DNA of 64,000 bases, from assembly GCF_002042965.1 (NCBI RefSeq), contig NZ_MZNT01000004.1, positions 62,001 through 126,000 of the forward strand, given 5' to 3'. The notes under the pieces are model-generated. The model searched no databases. It worked only from the letters and a program-made list of their open reading frames with translations, and had not been told where the DNA came from. Each line of letters opens with the position of its first letter. The first letter of the stretch is position 1. This document shows positions 54,881 to 64,000 of the stretch, one piece after another. The position numbers and the translations under genes are program-made. This DNA is from Paenibacillus sp. 32352 (GTDB taxonomy: Bacteria > Bacillota > Bacilli > Paenibacillales > NBRC-103111).

Positions 54881-56254
54881 TCAACCGAACGGGAACTTCA
54901 TTCCTTTGCCCAGCTTGCCCTTCAAGCCCTTCAACGCCTTCGGGCCTTTAGGTCCCATCATGCTGGAGAACTGCTTCATCATTTTGCGCATATCATCAAA
55001 CTGCTTAATAAACCGGTTCACATCCTGCACGGAGTTTCCGCTTCCCGCAGCCAGACGCTTACGTCTGCTCGGACTGAGCATATCCGGATTTTGCCGTTCT
55101 TCCTTGGTCATTGACTTGACGATCGCGGCTATCCGAGCCATCTGCTTGTCATCGACCTTCAAATCCTTCATGCCCTTCATCTTGTTGGCTCCAGGCAGCA
55201 TATCCAGGATTTGATCCAATGGACCAAGCTTCTTTACCTGCTCCATCTGGTCAAGGAAATCGTCGAACGTAAATTCCGCCGTGCGCATTTTGCGCTCCAT
55301 TTCCTTGGCCTTCTCGGCATCAATACCGGCTTGGGCCTTCTCGATCAGCGTGAGCATGTCGCCCATACCCAGTATCCGGGATGCCATCCGGTCCGGATGG
55401 AACGGCTCAAGCGCATCCAGCTTCTCACCGATACCAGCGAATTTGATCGGGCATCCGGTAACGGCTTTGACTGAAATCGCCGCGCCGCCGCGAGTGTCTC
55501 CGTCCAGCTTGGTCAGCACAACACCGGTCAGTTCCAGCTGCTTGTGGAAGCTCTCGGCAACATTGACAGCATCCTGACCTGTCATGGCGTCAACGACCAG
55601 CAAAATCTCGTCCGGACTGATCGCCGCCACGATCTGCTTCAGCTCTTCCATAAGGCCTTCATCGATATGCAAACGTCCTGCCGTATCGACAATCAGATAA
55701 TCATTCCCATTATCCTTGGCATGCTGTAAAGCGTTCTTCGCGATTTCAACGGGACTTACTTGATCTCCCATCGTGAATACAGGCACCTTAAGCTGCTCGC
55801 CCAGAACCTGGAGCTGCTTTATGGCAGCCGGTCTGTAAATATCGCCCGCAGCAAGCAGCGGCCGGTGATTTTGCTGTACAAGCATCTTGGCAAGCTTTCC
55901 TGTTGCCGTCGTCTTACCTGCACCCTGCAGACCGACCATCAGCACGACGGTCGGCGGCCGGTTCGACCGGGCCAGCTTGCTTTGTGAGCCGCCCATAAGC
56001 TCGGTCAGCTCTTTATTCACGATATCGACGACGACCATCGCCGGGGTAAAGCTCTCAAGTACTTCCTGACCGATAGCGCGCTCCTTCACCTTCGCGATGA
56101 ATTCCTTCACTACCTTAAAGTTCACATCCGCCTCAAGAAGCGCGAGACGAACTTCACGCAGCGCCTCGTTAACATCGTCTTCCGTTAGCTTTCCTTTGCC
56201 TCTCAGCCTGCTGAACACATTCTGCAATCGGGTCGCTAATCCTTCGAATGCCAT
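54881..56254 (-). CDS. ffh: Signal recognition particle protein Ffh
   Basis: Binds signal sequences of nascent membrane proteins together with 4.5S/scRNA. It has 457 residues: N domain; G domain with GLQGAGKTTATGKLA, AGDIYRPAAIKQL, DTAGRLHID and TKLDGDTRGG; and the Met-rich M domain (about 300–430) with the RNA-binding LSPSRRKRLAAGSG. C-terminal Gly/Lys-rich tail. Its receptor FtsY is encoded two genes upstream. Confidence 0.97.
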   Translation of the reverse strand: MAFEGLATRLQNVFSRLRGKGKLTEDDVNEALREVRLALLEADVNFKVVKEFIAKVKERAIGQEVLESFTPAMVVVDIVNKELTELMGGSQSKLARSNRPPTVVLMVGLQGAGKTTATGKLAKMLVQQNHRPLLAAGDIYRPAAIKQLQVLGEQLKVPVFTMGDQVSPVEIAKNALQHAKDNGNDYLIVDTAGRLHIDEGLMEELKQIVAAISPDEILLVVDAMTGQDAVNVAESFHKQLELTGVVLTKLDGDTRGGAAISVKAVTGCPIKFAGIGEKLDALEPFHPDRMASRILGMGDMLTLIEKAQAGIDAEKAKEMERKMRTAEFTFDDFLDQMEQVKKLGPLDQILDMLPGANKMKGMKDLKVDDKQMARIAAIVKSMTKEERQNPDMLSPSRRKRLAAGSGNSVQDVNRFIKQFDDMRKMMKQFSSMMGPKGPKALKGLKGKLGKGMKFPFG

Positions 56255-56331
56255 GCGAATTCACCTCTTGAGCGTTACTTATCTATCTTTGATACATAGT
56301 CCACATTTGACTGAATCAGGCTGTCCATATA

Positions 56332-56682
56332 TCAATCGAGACTCACCAAGTGATGCAGCAGCTCTTGCGCCTGAGCCCGTTCATTGCCGGAGAGACCGGA
56401 CAATAGCGGTTCAAGCTTTTGTGTCAGCTGAACCCGTTCATCGTGCTTGGCTAATAGCTGCAGCTTAATCTCGTAATCCTCCAATACGGACTCTGCTCGT
56501 TTTATATGTTCATACACCGCCTGGCGGCTAATCTTAAATTCAGCTGCGATTTCTCCAAGCGAATAATCATCGTGAAAATACAGCTTGCAGAACATTTGCT
56601 GCTTCTCAGTCAGCAGCTTCTCGTAGAAGTCAAAAAGCAAATTGATGCGATTGGTCTTCATCAATGCATTTTCTTCTGTCAT
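56332..56682 (-). CDS. ylxM: YlxM-like DNA-binding protein
   Basis: 116 residues with a sigma-region-4-like [44 protein letters not shown]. YlxM precedes ffh in nearly all Firmicutes; in streptococci it interacts with the SRP pathway. GGAGG lies ahead of the ATG, downstream of a consensus promoter. UPF0122 family by its motif. Confidence 0.93.
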   Translation of the reverse strand: MTEENALMKTNRINLLFDFYEKLLTEKQQMFCKLYFHDDYSLGEIAAEFKISRQAVYEHIKRAESVLEDYEIKLQLLAKHDERVQLTQKLEPLLSGLSGNERAQAQELLHHLVSLD

Positions 56683-56732
56683 AGTGCCCCGCCTCCGTTA
56701 AGGTAAAACACTTTACAGGAACAACAGAACCT

Positions 56733-56761
56733 ATAATACCCAAAACGGAGAAGGATGTCAA
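56733..56761 (-). promoter_or_regulatory. Sigma-A promoter of ylxM–ffh–rpsP–khpA
   Basis: Minus-strand TTGACA (56756–56761), 17-base spacer, TATTAT (56733–56738). The best consensus promoter in the window; it lies between ftsY and ylxM. Confidence 0.85.
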
Positions 56762-56797
56762 GCTATTTTCCTTGTCACTTAAAATATCTTGGGCGAA

Positions 56798-57805
56798 CTA
56801 TGGTTTTGCCGTCTCATCCGGCTGAGCTTCCCCCTCCGGAATCCAGCGGCTGAACAAGGCATGGACGAACTGATCCGAATCAAACGGCTGTAAATCGTCC
56901 ATTTTCTCGCCAAGGCCTACGAACTTAACGGGAAGATTCAGCTCCTGACGAATGGCCACTACGATACCGCCTTTTGCCGTACTATCCAGCTTGGTAAGCA
57001 CAAGACCGGTCAAGCCTGTCTTTTCGTCAAACAGCTTAGCCTGGCTCAGAGCGTTTTGGCCCGTTGTAGCATCAAGCACCAGCAGCACTTCATGCGGCGC
57101 TTCAGGAACTTCACGGCGGATGACACGGTAAATTTTATTAAGCTCTTCCATCAAGTTCACTTTATTCTGAAGACGTCCCGCCGTATCGCATAGCAATACG
57201 TCTACGCCCCGGTTTTTGGCTGCATGGAGCGCATCGAACATCACCGCTGCCGGGTCGGAGCCCGCCTGCTGCTTGATAACATCAACGCCGACGCGCTGCC
57301 CCCATACCTCCAGCTGCTCAATAGCCCCGGCACGGAACGTGTCTCCTGCAGCCAGAAGCACCTTTTTACCCTGCGACTTCAAATGATGCGCCAGCTTGCC
57401 GATCGTTGTCGTCTTTCCTACTCCGTTGACGCCAACGAACAGAATGACGGTTAAGCCCGATTCCGCCATTTTCAGAGAAGCGTTCTCCTCACCTTTCAGC
57501 AGCTGGATAATCATCTCCGTCAAAATAGGCTGAAGCTCGCTTGGATCTTCGATCTTCCGCTTGCGGACCTCTGCACGCAGATCCTCGACCAGCTTCATAA
57601 CGGTGTTGACGCCCACATCCGCACCGATCAGAATTTCTTCAAGCTCCTCATAGAAATCCTCGTCGATTTTTTTGCGGCGGCTGAACAAATCTTCGACGCG
57701 CTCGACCAGAACATCGCGTGTTTTGGACAAGCCTTCTTTAAACTTATTCGTAACCGCCTCGGCCTTGGAGGAAATGCTTTCTTTCAATCGTTTAAAAAAA
57801 CTCAT
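56798..57805 (-). CDS. ftsY: Signal recognition particle receptor FtsY
   Basis: Membrane-associated SRP receptor GTPase. It has 335 residues, short Gram-positive type lacking the long acidic A domain; the basic N-terminal helix begins MSFFKRLKESISSK. G motifs GVNGVGKTTTIGKLA, AGDTFRAGAIEQL, DTAGRLQ and TKLDSTAKGG are present. It follows smc by 68 bases, as in B. subtilis. Confidence 0.97.
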   Translation of the reverse strand: MSFFKRLKESISSKAEAVTNKFKEGLSKTRDVLVERVEDLFSRRKKIDEDFYEELEEILIGADVGVNTVMKLVEDLRAEVRKRKIEDPSELQPILTEMIIQLLKGEENASLKMAESGLTVILFVGVNGVGKTTTIGKLAHHLKSQGKKVLLAAGDTFRAGAIEQLEVWGQRVGVDVIKQQAGSDPAAVMFDALHAAKNRGVDVLLCDTAGRLQNKVNLMEELNKIYRVIRREVPEAPHEVLLVLDATTGQNALSQAKLFDEKTGLTGLVLTKLDSTAKGGIVVAIRQELNLPVKFVGLGEKMDDLQPFDSDQFVHALFSRWIPEGEAQPDETAKP

Positions 57806-57873
57806 CGGGCGATAGCCCCTTTCTATATACTTTTAGCTTTATTGAACTCGAATTGGCTGCATCATGAACGAAT

Positions 57874-60800
57874 CTAGCTCGCAATGATGGCTTCATCCTC
57901 TTCCAACCGGACGGATACCAGCTTGGATACGCCGCCTTCTTCCATCGTGACCCCGTACAGCACATCCGCCTCTTCCATCGTCCCCTTGCGGTGCGTTACT
58001 ACAATGAACTGGGTTTGCTCGGAAAACTCGCGTAAATATTCCGCAAAACGGGATACATTCGCTTCATCCAGGGCTGCTTCGACCTCGTCAAGCACGCAGA
58101 ACGGCACCGGCTTCACGCGGATGATCGAGAATAGCAGGGCAATAGCCGTCAGCGCTCGTTCTCCCCCCGACAAGAGCTGCAGGTTCTGCAGCTTCTTACC
58201 CGGCGGCTGAGCGACAATTTCGATCCCCGTATCAAGAAGATTATCCGGCTCGGATAAAATCAGATCGGCACGTCCTCCGCCGAACAGCTTGGCGAAGACG
58301 ACAACAAAGTGAGAGCGGATTGCGTCGAACGTCGTTCTAAACCGCTTCGACATCTCTTCGTCCATTTCCCGAATCACCTGATACAAGGTGGTTTTCGCTT
58401 CAACCAAATCATTCTTCTGCTCACTTAAAAACTGGAATCGCTCGTTAACCCTCGCGAATTCCTCCACCGCTCCCAGGTTGACTTCACCAAGTACGGCAAT
58501 GTCGCGTTTCAGCTCACGCACCTGGTTCTGGGCCCCAAGCACATCCTCTGGGACAGGGTAGCGCTCCTTGGCCAATTCATAGCTGAGCTCGTAATCATCC
58601 GACAGCTTCTTGAGCAGGTTCTCAAGCTCCACGTCCAGACGGTTTACCCGCACCTCGGTCTGGTGCAAATGCTCCTCCGTCTGGCGCAGCTGGTTGCGCT
58701 CTTCCCTTGTCTTGTTCTCCTCTTTCTCTAGCTGTGCCTGCCATTGGGCCCGTTCCGCACGCTTCAGCTCCAACTGCTCGGTACACTGCTGCTTCTTCAG
58801 CTTGAGGCTGTTCAACAGCTCGATCTGCATGATTGTTTCCTGCTCGTGATTCGCCATATCCTGCTCCAATTGCAGAACCAGCCTTCGGTTCAAATCGAGC
58901 TCGTTATGTAACTGGGTCAGCTCGGAGTGGCTGCGCCGCTCCTGATCCACCAAGGCCTGCTTCTCCTGTGTCTGGGAAGCGACCTTGACTTTTAACTCGG
59001 TAAGCTGCGTCTGAAGCTCCTCCTTCGCAAGCTCACCGGCCTTACGCGCCAGCTCCGCTTCACGAATAGCTTGCTGCAGAGCAGCCTCCTCCTGCGTTAG
59101 ACGCTCCAGCGTTTGAATGGCAACCGCTTGACGGTCCTTCAGCTCCTTGCGCTCCGAGTCCAGCGCATCCCCGTCTTCACTGTACAGCGCCAGCTGCTCG
59201 GCTACCTGTTTGGCCTCCTGCTCCAGCGGCTGAAGTCCCGCACGAATTTGCTGCTCCTCTATACGAAGCGCCTCTCCTTCTTGGCGAAGCTCCTCGAGCA
59301 TTGCGGACTCCGCAGCAATCTCCTTGCGAACCTGATCCGCTTTGACGCGCAGTTGTTGAAGCTGCTCTTGCGAAACGGCAATCTCCTTGTCCATTTCTTC
59401 AATCTGCCGCTGGCGGCTCAGCAGGCTGCTCGTTTTCTTCTGCTGACTGCCCCCCGTCATCGATCCTCCCGGGTTCACGACGTCGCCTTCCAGCGTAACC
59501 ACCCGGTAACGGTATTGGACTTTTGCCGCAATGCGGTTAGCAACTTCCAATTGACTGGCGATGATGACATTGCCGAGCAAGCTGCCGACAATTTGACGAT
59601 AAGTGTCCTCATATTGAACAAGGTCGGCACCGATACCGACGAAGCCCTCCATACCTTCTATCGTTCTTCGTTCGGAATCCGGAATTGAACGTCCGCGGAT
59701 AACGTCGAGAGGAAGGAAGGTAGCGCGGCCTAACTGCCTGCGCTTTAAGAAAGCAATCGCTTCACGGCCGTTCGCCTCGCTATCGACGACGATATGCTGC
59801 AATGCTCCGCCTAGCGCCGTCTCTACCGCCACCTCGACATGGGCCGGAACCTTAACCAGCTCGGCTACAGCGCCTCGGATTCCGCGCAGATCTTGGCGGT
59901 CCTTCGCCTTCAGCACTTCTTTAACGCCATGCATGAAGCCGTCATAATCATTTGCCATTTCACGCATCGTATCGCGGCGGGAGATCATGGAGTCGAGCTT
60001 TTGTTCCCATTTTCGCACGGTGGATTGTGATTCCTCAGATAACATTTGCTTCGACTTCAAGCTTTGGCTCAGTTCCAGATAACGGTTTCTCGCGTTTTCA
60101 ATGTTCCCTATAACCGCGGCTAACCGTTCTTCCAGAACCCGCTTACGTTCCGCAATGCTGTCCTGCTGCTCTCTCCATTTCCGGTGCTCGTCCCCGAGCC
60201 GGTCAAGCCGCTTAGACAGCCCTTCCAGCTGCTGCTCCGCGTAGCGCGCCTCGTTGCGGGCGTTCGCCATTTGATTCAGCGTTTCCAGGAGCTCGCCCTT
60301 CAGACGGTCTTCCTCCGCGCTGCTGATGCCGCCTGCTACGCCCAGCAACCGGTCTTCCTCCGCCTTTAGCTTGGCTTGATACTGCTGCAGTTCGTCCGAA
60401 ATAACCGCCAGCTTTTCCCTAATGGCCGCTAATTCGGCTTCCTTCTCCGTTGAACGGATTTCTTGCTGCTTTACGTTTTGCGCGAGCTGAGCCTGGTTAG
60501 AAGCATAATTTCTTTTACGCTCCTTGAGTACCTCTCCCTGTCCCTCGCATTTTTCAAAATCCTCGCTTATCTGCAGAAGCTGCGCCTGAAGCGCCTCGAT
60601 TTCTTCCTCAAGCCTTCTGGTTTCCCAGCGATGCTTCTCCAAATGCGCGTCATGCTGACCGACGATCGCGGATAGCTCCAGCTGCTCCTGCTTCAGCTTG
60701 TCCAGCTTTTTATTCGTCTCGGTCCACGAGTTGTAGATTTGCTCGATTTGATACACGTACATAGCAATCTCGTTCTTCTTTAGCTGCTCTCTCAGCTCTC

Positions 60801-61446
60801 TGTAGCGCACAGCCTTCTCGGATTGGATCCGCAGCGGCTCGATCTGATCCTCCAGCTCAACTACCAGGTCATTAATCCGGAGCAAGTTTTGCTCCGTTTC
60901 CTGGAGCTTCTTTTCCGTTTCACGCTTTCTTGATTTATATTTTACGATCCCGGAGGCTTCTTCAAAGATACCCCGGCGATCTTCCGATTTCGTGCTTAAA
61001 ATTTCTTCAATTCGTCCTTGTCCGATGATAGAGTAAGCTTCCTTACCGATCCCTGTATCCATAAACAGCTCGGTAATGTCCTTCAGACGGCAAGCCTGCT
61101 TATTAATTAGATACTCGCTGTCCCCGTTCCGGTGTACGCGCCGGGTTACGGTCACTTCATTAAAATCCAGCGATAGCGATTGATCTGAATTATCCAGGGT
61201 GAGCGATACTTCACCGTAGTTAACCGCCTTACGAGCGTCACTTCCGGCAAAAATAATATCCTCCATCTTCCCTCCGCGCAAGCTGCGGGCGCTTTGCTCT
61301 CCAAGCACCCAACGAATGCCGTCGGAAATGTTACTTTTCCCACTGCCGTTTGGACCGACTACAGCCGTAATACCTTGTACGAATTCAAGCTCGGTCCGAT
61401 CGGCAAACGATTTAAAACCGGACAGCTCAATACGCTTTAAAAACAT
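57874..61446 (-). CDS. smc: Chromosome partition protein Smc
   Basis: Condensin ATPase that organises and segregates the chromosome with ScpA and ScpB. It has 1190 residues: N-terminal ATPase half with Walker A GPNGSGKSNISDGIRW; coiled coil (about 165–500); hinge (about 510–670, containing GDVVNPGGSMTGGS); returning coiled coil; and C-terminal half with signature LLSGGERALTAIALLF and Walker B CVLDEVEAALDEANV. Length agrees with B. subtilis Smc (1186). Intact. Confidence 0.98.
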   Translation of the reverse strand: MFLKRIELSGFKSFADRTELEFVQGITAVVGPNGSGKSNISDGIRWVLGEQSARSLRGGKMEDIIFAGSDARKAVNYGEVSLTLDNSDQSLSLDFNEVTVTRRVHRNGDSEYLINKQACRLKDITELFMDTGIGKEAYSIIGQGRIEEILSTKSEDRRGIFEEASGIVKYKSRKRETEKKLQETEQNLLRINDLVVELEDQIEPLRIQSEKAVRYRELREQLKKNEIAMYVYQIEQIYNSWTETNKKLDKLKQEQLELSAIVGQHDAHLEKHRWETRRLEEEIEALQAQLLQISEDFEKCEGQGEVLKERKRNYASNQAQLAQNVKQQEIRSTEKEAELAAIREKLAVISDELQQYQAKLKAEEDRLLGVAGGISSAEEDRLKGELLETLNQMANARNEARYAEQQLEGLSKRLDRLGDEHRKWREQQDSIAERKRVLEERLAAVIGNIENARNRYLELSQSLKSKQMLSEESQSTVRKWEQKLDSMISRRDTMREMANDYDGFMHGVKEVLKAKDRQDLRGIRGAVAELVKVPAHVEVAVETALGGALQHIVVDSEANGREAIAFLKRRQLGRATFLPLDVIRGRSIPDSERRTIEGMEGFVGIGADLVQYEDTYRQIVGSLLGNVIIASQLEVANRIAAKVQYRYRVVTLEGDVVNPGGSMTGGSQQKKTSSLLSRQRQIEEMDKEIAVSQEQLQQLRVKADQVRKEIAAESAMLEELRQEGEALRIEEQQIRAGLQPLEQEAKQVAEQLALYSEDGDALDSERKELKDRQAVAIQTLERLTQEEAALQQAIREAELARKAGELAKEELQTQLTELKVKVASQTQEKQALVDQERRSHSELTQLHNELDLNRRLVLQLEQDMANHEQETIMQIELLNSLKLKKQQCTEQLELKRAERAQWQAQLEKEENKTREERNQLRQTEEHLHQTEVRVNRLDVELENLLKKLSDDYELSYELAKERYPVPEDVLGAQNQVRELKRDIAVLGEVNLGAVEEFARVNERFQFLSEQKNDLVEAKTTLYQVIREMDEEMSKRFRTTFDAIRSHFVVVFAKLFGGGRADLILSEPDNLLDTGIEIVAQPPGKKLQNLQLLSGGERALTAIALLFSIIRVKPVPFCVLDEVEAALDEANVSRFAEYLREFSEQTQFIVVTHRKGTMEEADVLYGVTMEEGGVSKLVSVRLEEDEAIIAS

Positions 61447-61463
61447 CGTCTCACCTCAACGCT

Positions 61464-61492
61464 ATTGTACCACACATTCCTTATTCATAGAA
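61464..61492 (-). promoter_or_regulatory. Candidate extended -10 promoter of smc
   Basis: Minus-strand TGGTACAAT (-10 at 61464–61469) with a weak TTCTAT at 17 bases. The leader would be very short, with the Shine-Dalgarno GAGGTGAG close to the transcript start. Confidence 0.45.
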
Positions 61493-61595
61493 TAAACTCC
61501 CACGGTCAACCTCAACACTCCAAGCATGATGTTCTGCATAGCTGGCAGGGATTTACCTTTGCTTTGAATGACGATTTCGTCTTCTCACATCTTCT

Positions 61596-61643
61596 GAAAA
61601 AAAAGAAATGCAGCGACGGCAACCCTTAAGCTGCCATCCCTGC
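61596..61643 (-). terminator. Intrinsic terminator between rnc and smc
   Basis: Twelve-base-pair stem with one mismatch and one G·U pair (61610–61621 with 61632–61643), followed by ATTTCTTTTTTTT on the minus strand, about 20 bases after the rnc stop. Confidence 0.8.
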
Positions 61644-61663
61644 ACCCTCTTGCTCTGTTTGCG

Positions 61664-62362
61664 CTATTGAATATGGACTTTCAACGCTTCCAATGCTTGA
61701 GCAGCCGCATGCTGTTCAGCCTCTTTCTTCGAACGGCCGGACCCTTGCCCCAAAAGCGTATCGCTCACATGAACCTGGGCAACAAACTCTCTTTCATGAG
61801 CAGGCCCGCGTTCGTCGACGATCCGGTACTCCAGTACCCCCATGTTATGCTGCTGGGTATATTCCTGCAGATGGGTTTTGAAGTCAACGGTCAGCAGCTT
61901 GCCTTGGTGAGGCAAATTCGGGAACACATGCTGCTTAAGAAAGCTTGTCACCACTTGAAGTCCCTGGTCCAAATATAATGCGCCGATAAACGATTCGAAC
62001 ACGTCAGCCAGCAATGCCGGTCTGGTTCTGCCGCCGGTCAGCTCCTCGCCCTTGCCTAGAAGCACATAGGAACCGAACTCCAGCTCTTCGGCAAATCCGA
62101 CTAATGAAGGCTCGCATACGATTGAAGCTCTTAACTTGGTTAATTCCCCTTCGGAACGTTCCGGGTACGTATCGAACAAATACTCGGAAACCGTTAGTTC
62201 CAAGACTGCATCGCCCAAAAATTCCAACCGCTCATTATCCTTGTAATTGCCGACTCTATGTTCGTTTACATAGGAAGAGTGGGTAAACGCCTGTCTTAAT
62301 AGCTCGGGTTTGCGAAACGTAATATTTAACGCAGCCTGAAGCTGCTTCAGGTTTCGATGCAT
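61664..62362 (-). CDS. rnc: Ribonuclease III
   Basis: Cleaves double-stranded RNA, including rRNA precursors and scRNA. It has 232 residues: endonuclease domain with the signature [20 protein letters not shown] (catalytic E47 and D51) and a second acidic site in [15 protein letters not shown]. The C-terminal double-stranded RNA-binding domain (about 160–230) has [15 protein letters not shown]. It lies 63 bases after fabF. Confidence 0.97.
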   Translation of the reverse strand: MHRNLKQLQAALNITFRKPELLRQAFTHSSYVNEHRVGNYKDNERLEFLGDAVLELTVSEYLFDTYPERSEGELTKLRASIVCEPSLVGFAEELEFGSYVLLGKGEELTGGRTRPALLADVFESFIGALYLDQGLQVVTSFLKQHVFPNLPHQGKLLTVDFKTHLQEYTQQHNMGVLEYRIVDERGPAHEREFVAQVHVSDTLLGQGSGRSKKEAEQHAAAQALEALKVHIQ

Positions 62363-62425
62363 GCCTTCACCACCTAATCGGACATTCCCGTTCGTTAGAT
62401 TAATTACGGTCTCGCGGCGGAGTGC

Positions 62426-63664
62426 TTATTGCTCGAACTTTTTCAAAATAATGGTGGCATTATGGCCGCCAAAACCGAACGAGTTCGACATTGCTACCTT
62501 CACGTTCGCTTGACGCGCTTGATTTGGCACATAATCCAGATCACATTCAGGATCCTGATTGTCCAAATTAATAGTTGGAGGGATAAACCCATGCTTCAGG
62601 GTTAATCCGCAAATCAACGCTTCCACACCGCCGGCAGCTCCTAATAGATGACCTGTCATGGATTTGGTTGAGCTGACTGCGACTTTATATGCATGCTCTC
62701 CCAGCGCCTTCTTGATGGCCGTCGTCTCCGAGCGGTCCCCAACCGGCGTAGAGGTCCCATGCGCATTAATATAATCAATATCCTCCGGTGTAATACCCGC
62801 ATCCTTGATCGCTTTGGCCATACAGCGCGCAGCACCGTCCGGATCCGGATCGGTCATATGATAAGCGTCGCCGCTCATGCCGTATCCGATAACCTCACCG
62901 TAAATTTTAGCGCCGCGCTTTTGCGCATGCTCGAGCGACTCCAAAATCAGAATTCCGGAACCTTCGCCCATAACGAAACCGTCCCTGTCCGTATCAAACG
63001 GTCTGCTCGCTTTTTGAGGCTCGTCGTTACGAGTCGACATAGCGCGCAGCGCACAGAAACCAGCCACACCCGTCGGACTGATCGTCGCTTCAGCGCCGCC
63101 GCAAATCATGACATCGGCATCGCCGCGCTGTATCATTTTGAACGAATCGCCGATGGAGTGAGTCCCTGTTGCGCACGCGGTTACTGCTGTGCTGTTAGGA
63201 CCTTTGGCTCCTGTGATCATGGAGATTTGGCCGGACGCCATATTCGCGATCATCATGGGAATAAAGAACGGACTTACTCTCTTCGGTCCTTTTTCCAGCA
63301 AAATTTTATGCTGCTCTTCCCAAGTGGACAAACCGCCGATACCGGAGCCTACATAGACGCCTACACGCTCCGGATCCGTGTCCTCCTTGATGTTAAGTCC
63401 CGCATCCTGCAGTGCAGACAAAGACGACGCCACTGCAAATTGTACGAAACGGTCCATGCGACGGGCTTCCTTTTTATCGAAATACTGCTCAGGATTAAAG
63501 TCTTTGATCTCAGCAGCAATGCGCGTTGGATATTCGCTCACATCGAACAATTCAATCATACCTACTCCGGATTTACCTGCCATCAGGTTCCCCCAGAATG
63601 TTTCAAGATCATGTCCCAAGGAGGTCATGACGCCCATACCTGTTATGACAACTCGTTGCTTCAC
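62426..63664 (-). CDS. fabF: Beta-ketoacyl-ACP synthase II
   Basis: Elongates fatty acids by condensing acyl-ACP with malonyl-ACP. It has 412 residues with catalytic Cys164 in [11 protein letters not shown] and the two His in [11 protein letters not shown] and [15 protein letters not shown] start with GAGGTGG six bases upstream. It lies just downstream of acpP, the carrier of its substrates, separated by a strong hairpin. Confidence 0.97.
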   Translation of the reverse strand: MKQRVVITGMGVMTSLGHDLETFWGNLMAGKSGVGMIELFDVSEYPTRIAAEIKDFNPEQYFDKKEARRMDRFVQFAVASSLSALQDAGLNIKEDTDPERVGVYVGSGIGGLSTWEEQHKILLEKGPKRVSPFFIPMMIANMASGQISMITGAKGPNSTAVTACATGTHSIGDSFKMIQRGDADVMICGGAEATISPTGVAGFCALRAMSTRNDEPQKASRPFDTDRDGFVMGEGSGILILESLEHAQKRGAKIYGEVIGYGMSGDAYHMTDPDPDGAARCMAKAIKDAGITPEDIDYINAHGTSTPVGDRSETTAIKKALGEHAYKVAVSSTKSMTGHLLGAAGGVEALICGLTLKHGFIPPTINLDNQDPECDLDYVPNQARQANVKVAMSNSFGFGGHNATIILKKFEQ

Positions 63665-63762
63665 TTTAATCCACCTCTATCTAAAATAACTAATGTTATG
63701 AATTTACCCAATTTAATGTAGCTGCTAGATTCGCCGTACATGTATGGCAATACTGAATGGAG

Positions 63763-63796
63763 ATAAGTCCCGTCTAAAAAGCAAAACGGGACTTAT
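63763..63796. repeat. 11-bp perfect inverted repeat between acpP and fabF
   Basis: 63763–63773 is the exact reverse complement of 63786–63796, with a 12-base loop. It starts six bases after the acpP stop on the minus strand. No T tract follows, so it is more likely an mRNA-stabilising or processing hairpin than a terminator. Confidence 0.65.
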
Positions 63797-63801
63797 ACCA
63801 A

Positions 63802-64000
63802 TTAAGTATGAGATTTTATGTACTCAACTACTTGACCTACTGTAGTTATCTTCTCTGCATCTTCATCAGAGATTTCCATATCAAACTCATCTTCCAGTTC
63901 CATGACAAGCTCTACAACATCTAGAGAATCAGCGCCTAAATCATCTTTAAAAGATGCTTCGAGGGACACTTCTGCCTCATCAACACCAAGACGATCGATG
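63802..64000 (-). CDS. acpP: Acyl carrier protein, C-terminal part (5' end beyond window)
   Basis: Carries growing acyl chains on a phosphopantetheine arm. The visible 66 codons include the attachment site [18 protein letters not shown] (Ser in DSL) and the end [12 protein letters not shown]. The length left over suggests about ten residues are cut off at the right edge. Followed by fabF in the usual order. Confidence 0.96.
   Translation of the reverse strand, partial: IDRLGVDEAEVSLEASFKDDLGADSLDVVELVMELEDEFDMEISDEDAEKITTVGQVVEYIKSHT

Noticed and set aside
62693..63721. 342-codon forward frame antisense to fabF
   Set aside because: Arg/His-rich shadow of fabF codons; its third frame relation explains the lack of stops.

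Overview
The window reads as a chromosomal core segment of a motile, Gram-positive, spore-former-type Bacillales bacterium, most likely Paenibacillus or a close relative. The evidence is gene order: it follows the Bacillus subtilis smc–ffh–rplS–rnhB–sucCD–topA–codY–fla/che–sigD–swrB–rpsB–uppS order almost gene for gene. The protein variants (FlhA, FliY, CodY, SigD, FapA next to sigD) fit Paenibacillaceae. This assignment is inference from family knowledge; no 16S gene is present. All genes except one (comM) lie on the minus strand, so the window is best read from high to low coordinates. I see no tRNA, rRNA, insertion sequence, prophage, CRISPR array or plasmid gene.

From right to left, block 1 (64000–47139) is translation, secretion, lipid and chromosome housekeeping. 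It holds acpP (cut by the edge), fabF, rnc, smc, ftsY, ylxM–ffh–rpsP–khpA, rimM–trmD, rplS, lepB, rbgA, rnhB, then ylqG–ylqH–yraN. The ylqG–ylqH pair looks like a second, stripped-down version of the flagellar FliK/FlhB-C-domain pair. Block 2 (47034–35673) has comM (the only forward gene), a small zinc-ribbon protein, sucC–sucD, dprA, topA, trmFO, hslV and hslU. The xerC/codV gene that sits between trmFO and hslV in B. subtilis is absent. Block 3 (35620–3576) is codY followed by one very long flagellar/chemotaxis operon of about 31 kb: flgB-flgC-fliE-F-G-H-I-J, a MotE-like gene, fliK, flgD, a TIGR02530-type gene, flgG, flbD, fliL, fliM, fliY, cheY, fliO-P-Q-R, flhB-A-F-G, cheB-A-W-C-D, a membrane protein, sigD, fapA, an unknown gene, a swrB-like gene and an unknown MltG-like fragment. 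It ends at a clear terminator at 3541–3574. Block 4 (3526–1) is a ribosome-biogenesis operon with its own strong promoter: rpsB, tsf, pyrH, frr, uppS (cut by the edge).

The most striking anomaly is that fliM, a flagellar switch gene normally essential for flagellation, is split by a one-base frameshift in a GGGGAGGGG run near 22777–22785. Conserved FliM sequence continues in the second frame without loss. This is either a sequencing error, a fresh mutation, or a reversible contingency switch. Other second-look items are structured intergenic regions (tsf–pyrH, acpP–fabF, khpA–rimM, trmFO–hslV, flgG–flbD), a perfect Shine-Dalgarno sequence with a four- or five-codon micro-ORF ahead of flgB, an unusual HslV N-terminus, and heavy use of TTG starts in the flagellar operon.

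Starts were chosen by Shine-Dalgarno position, so several differ from the longest possible ORF. I could not run homology searches, structure prediction or folding programs; promoter and terminator calls are by eye.
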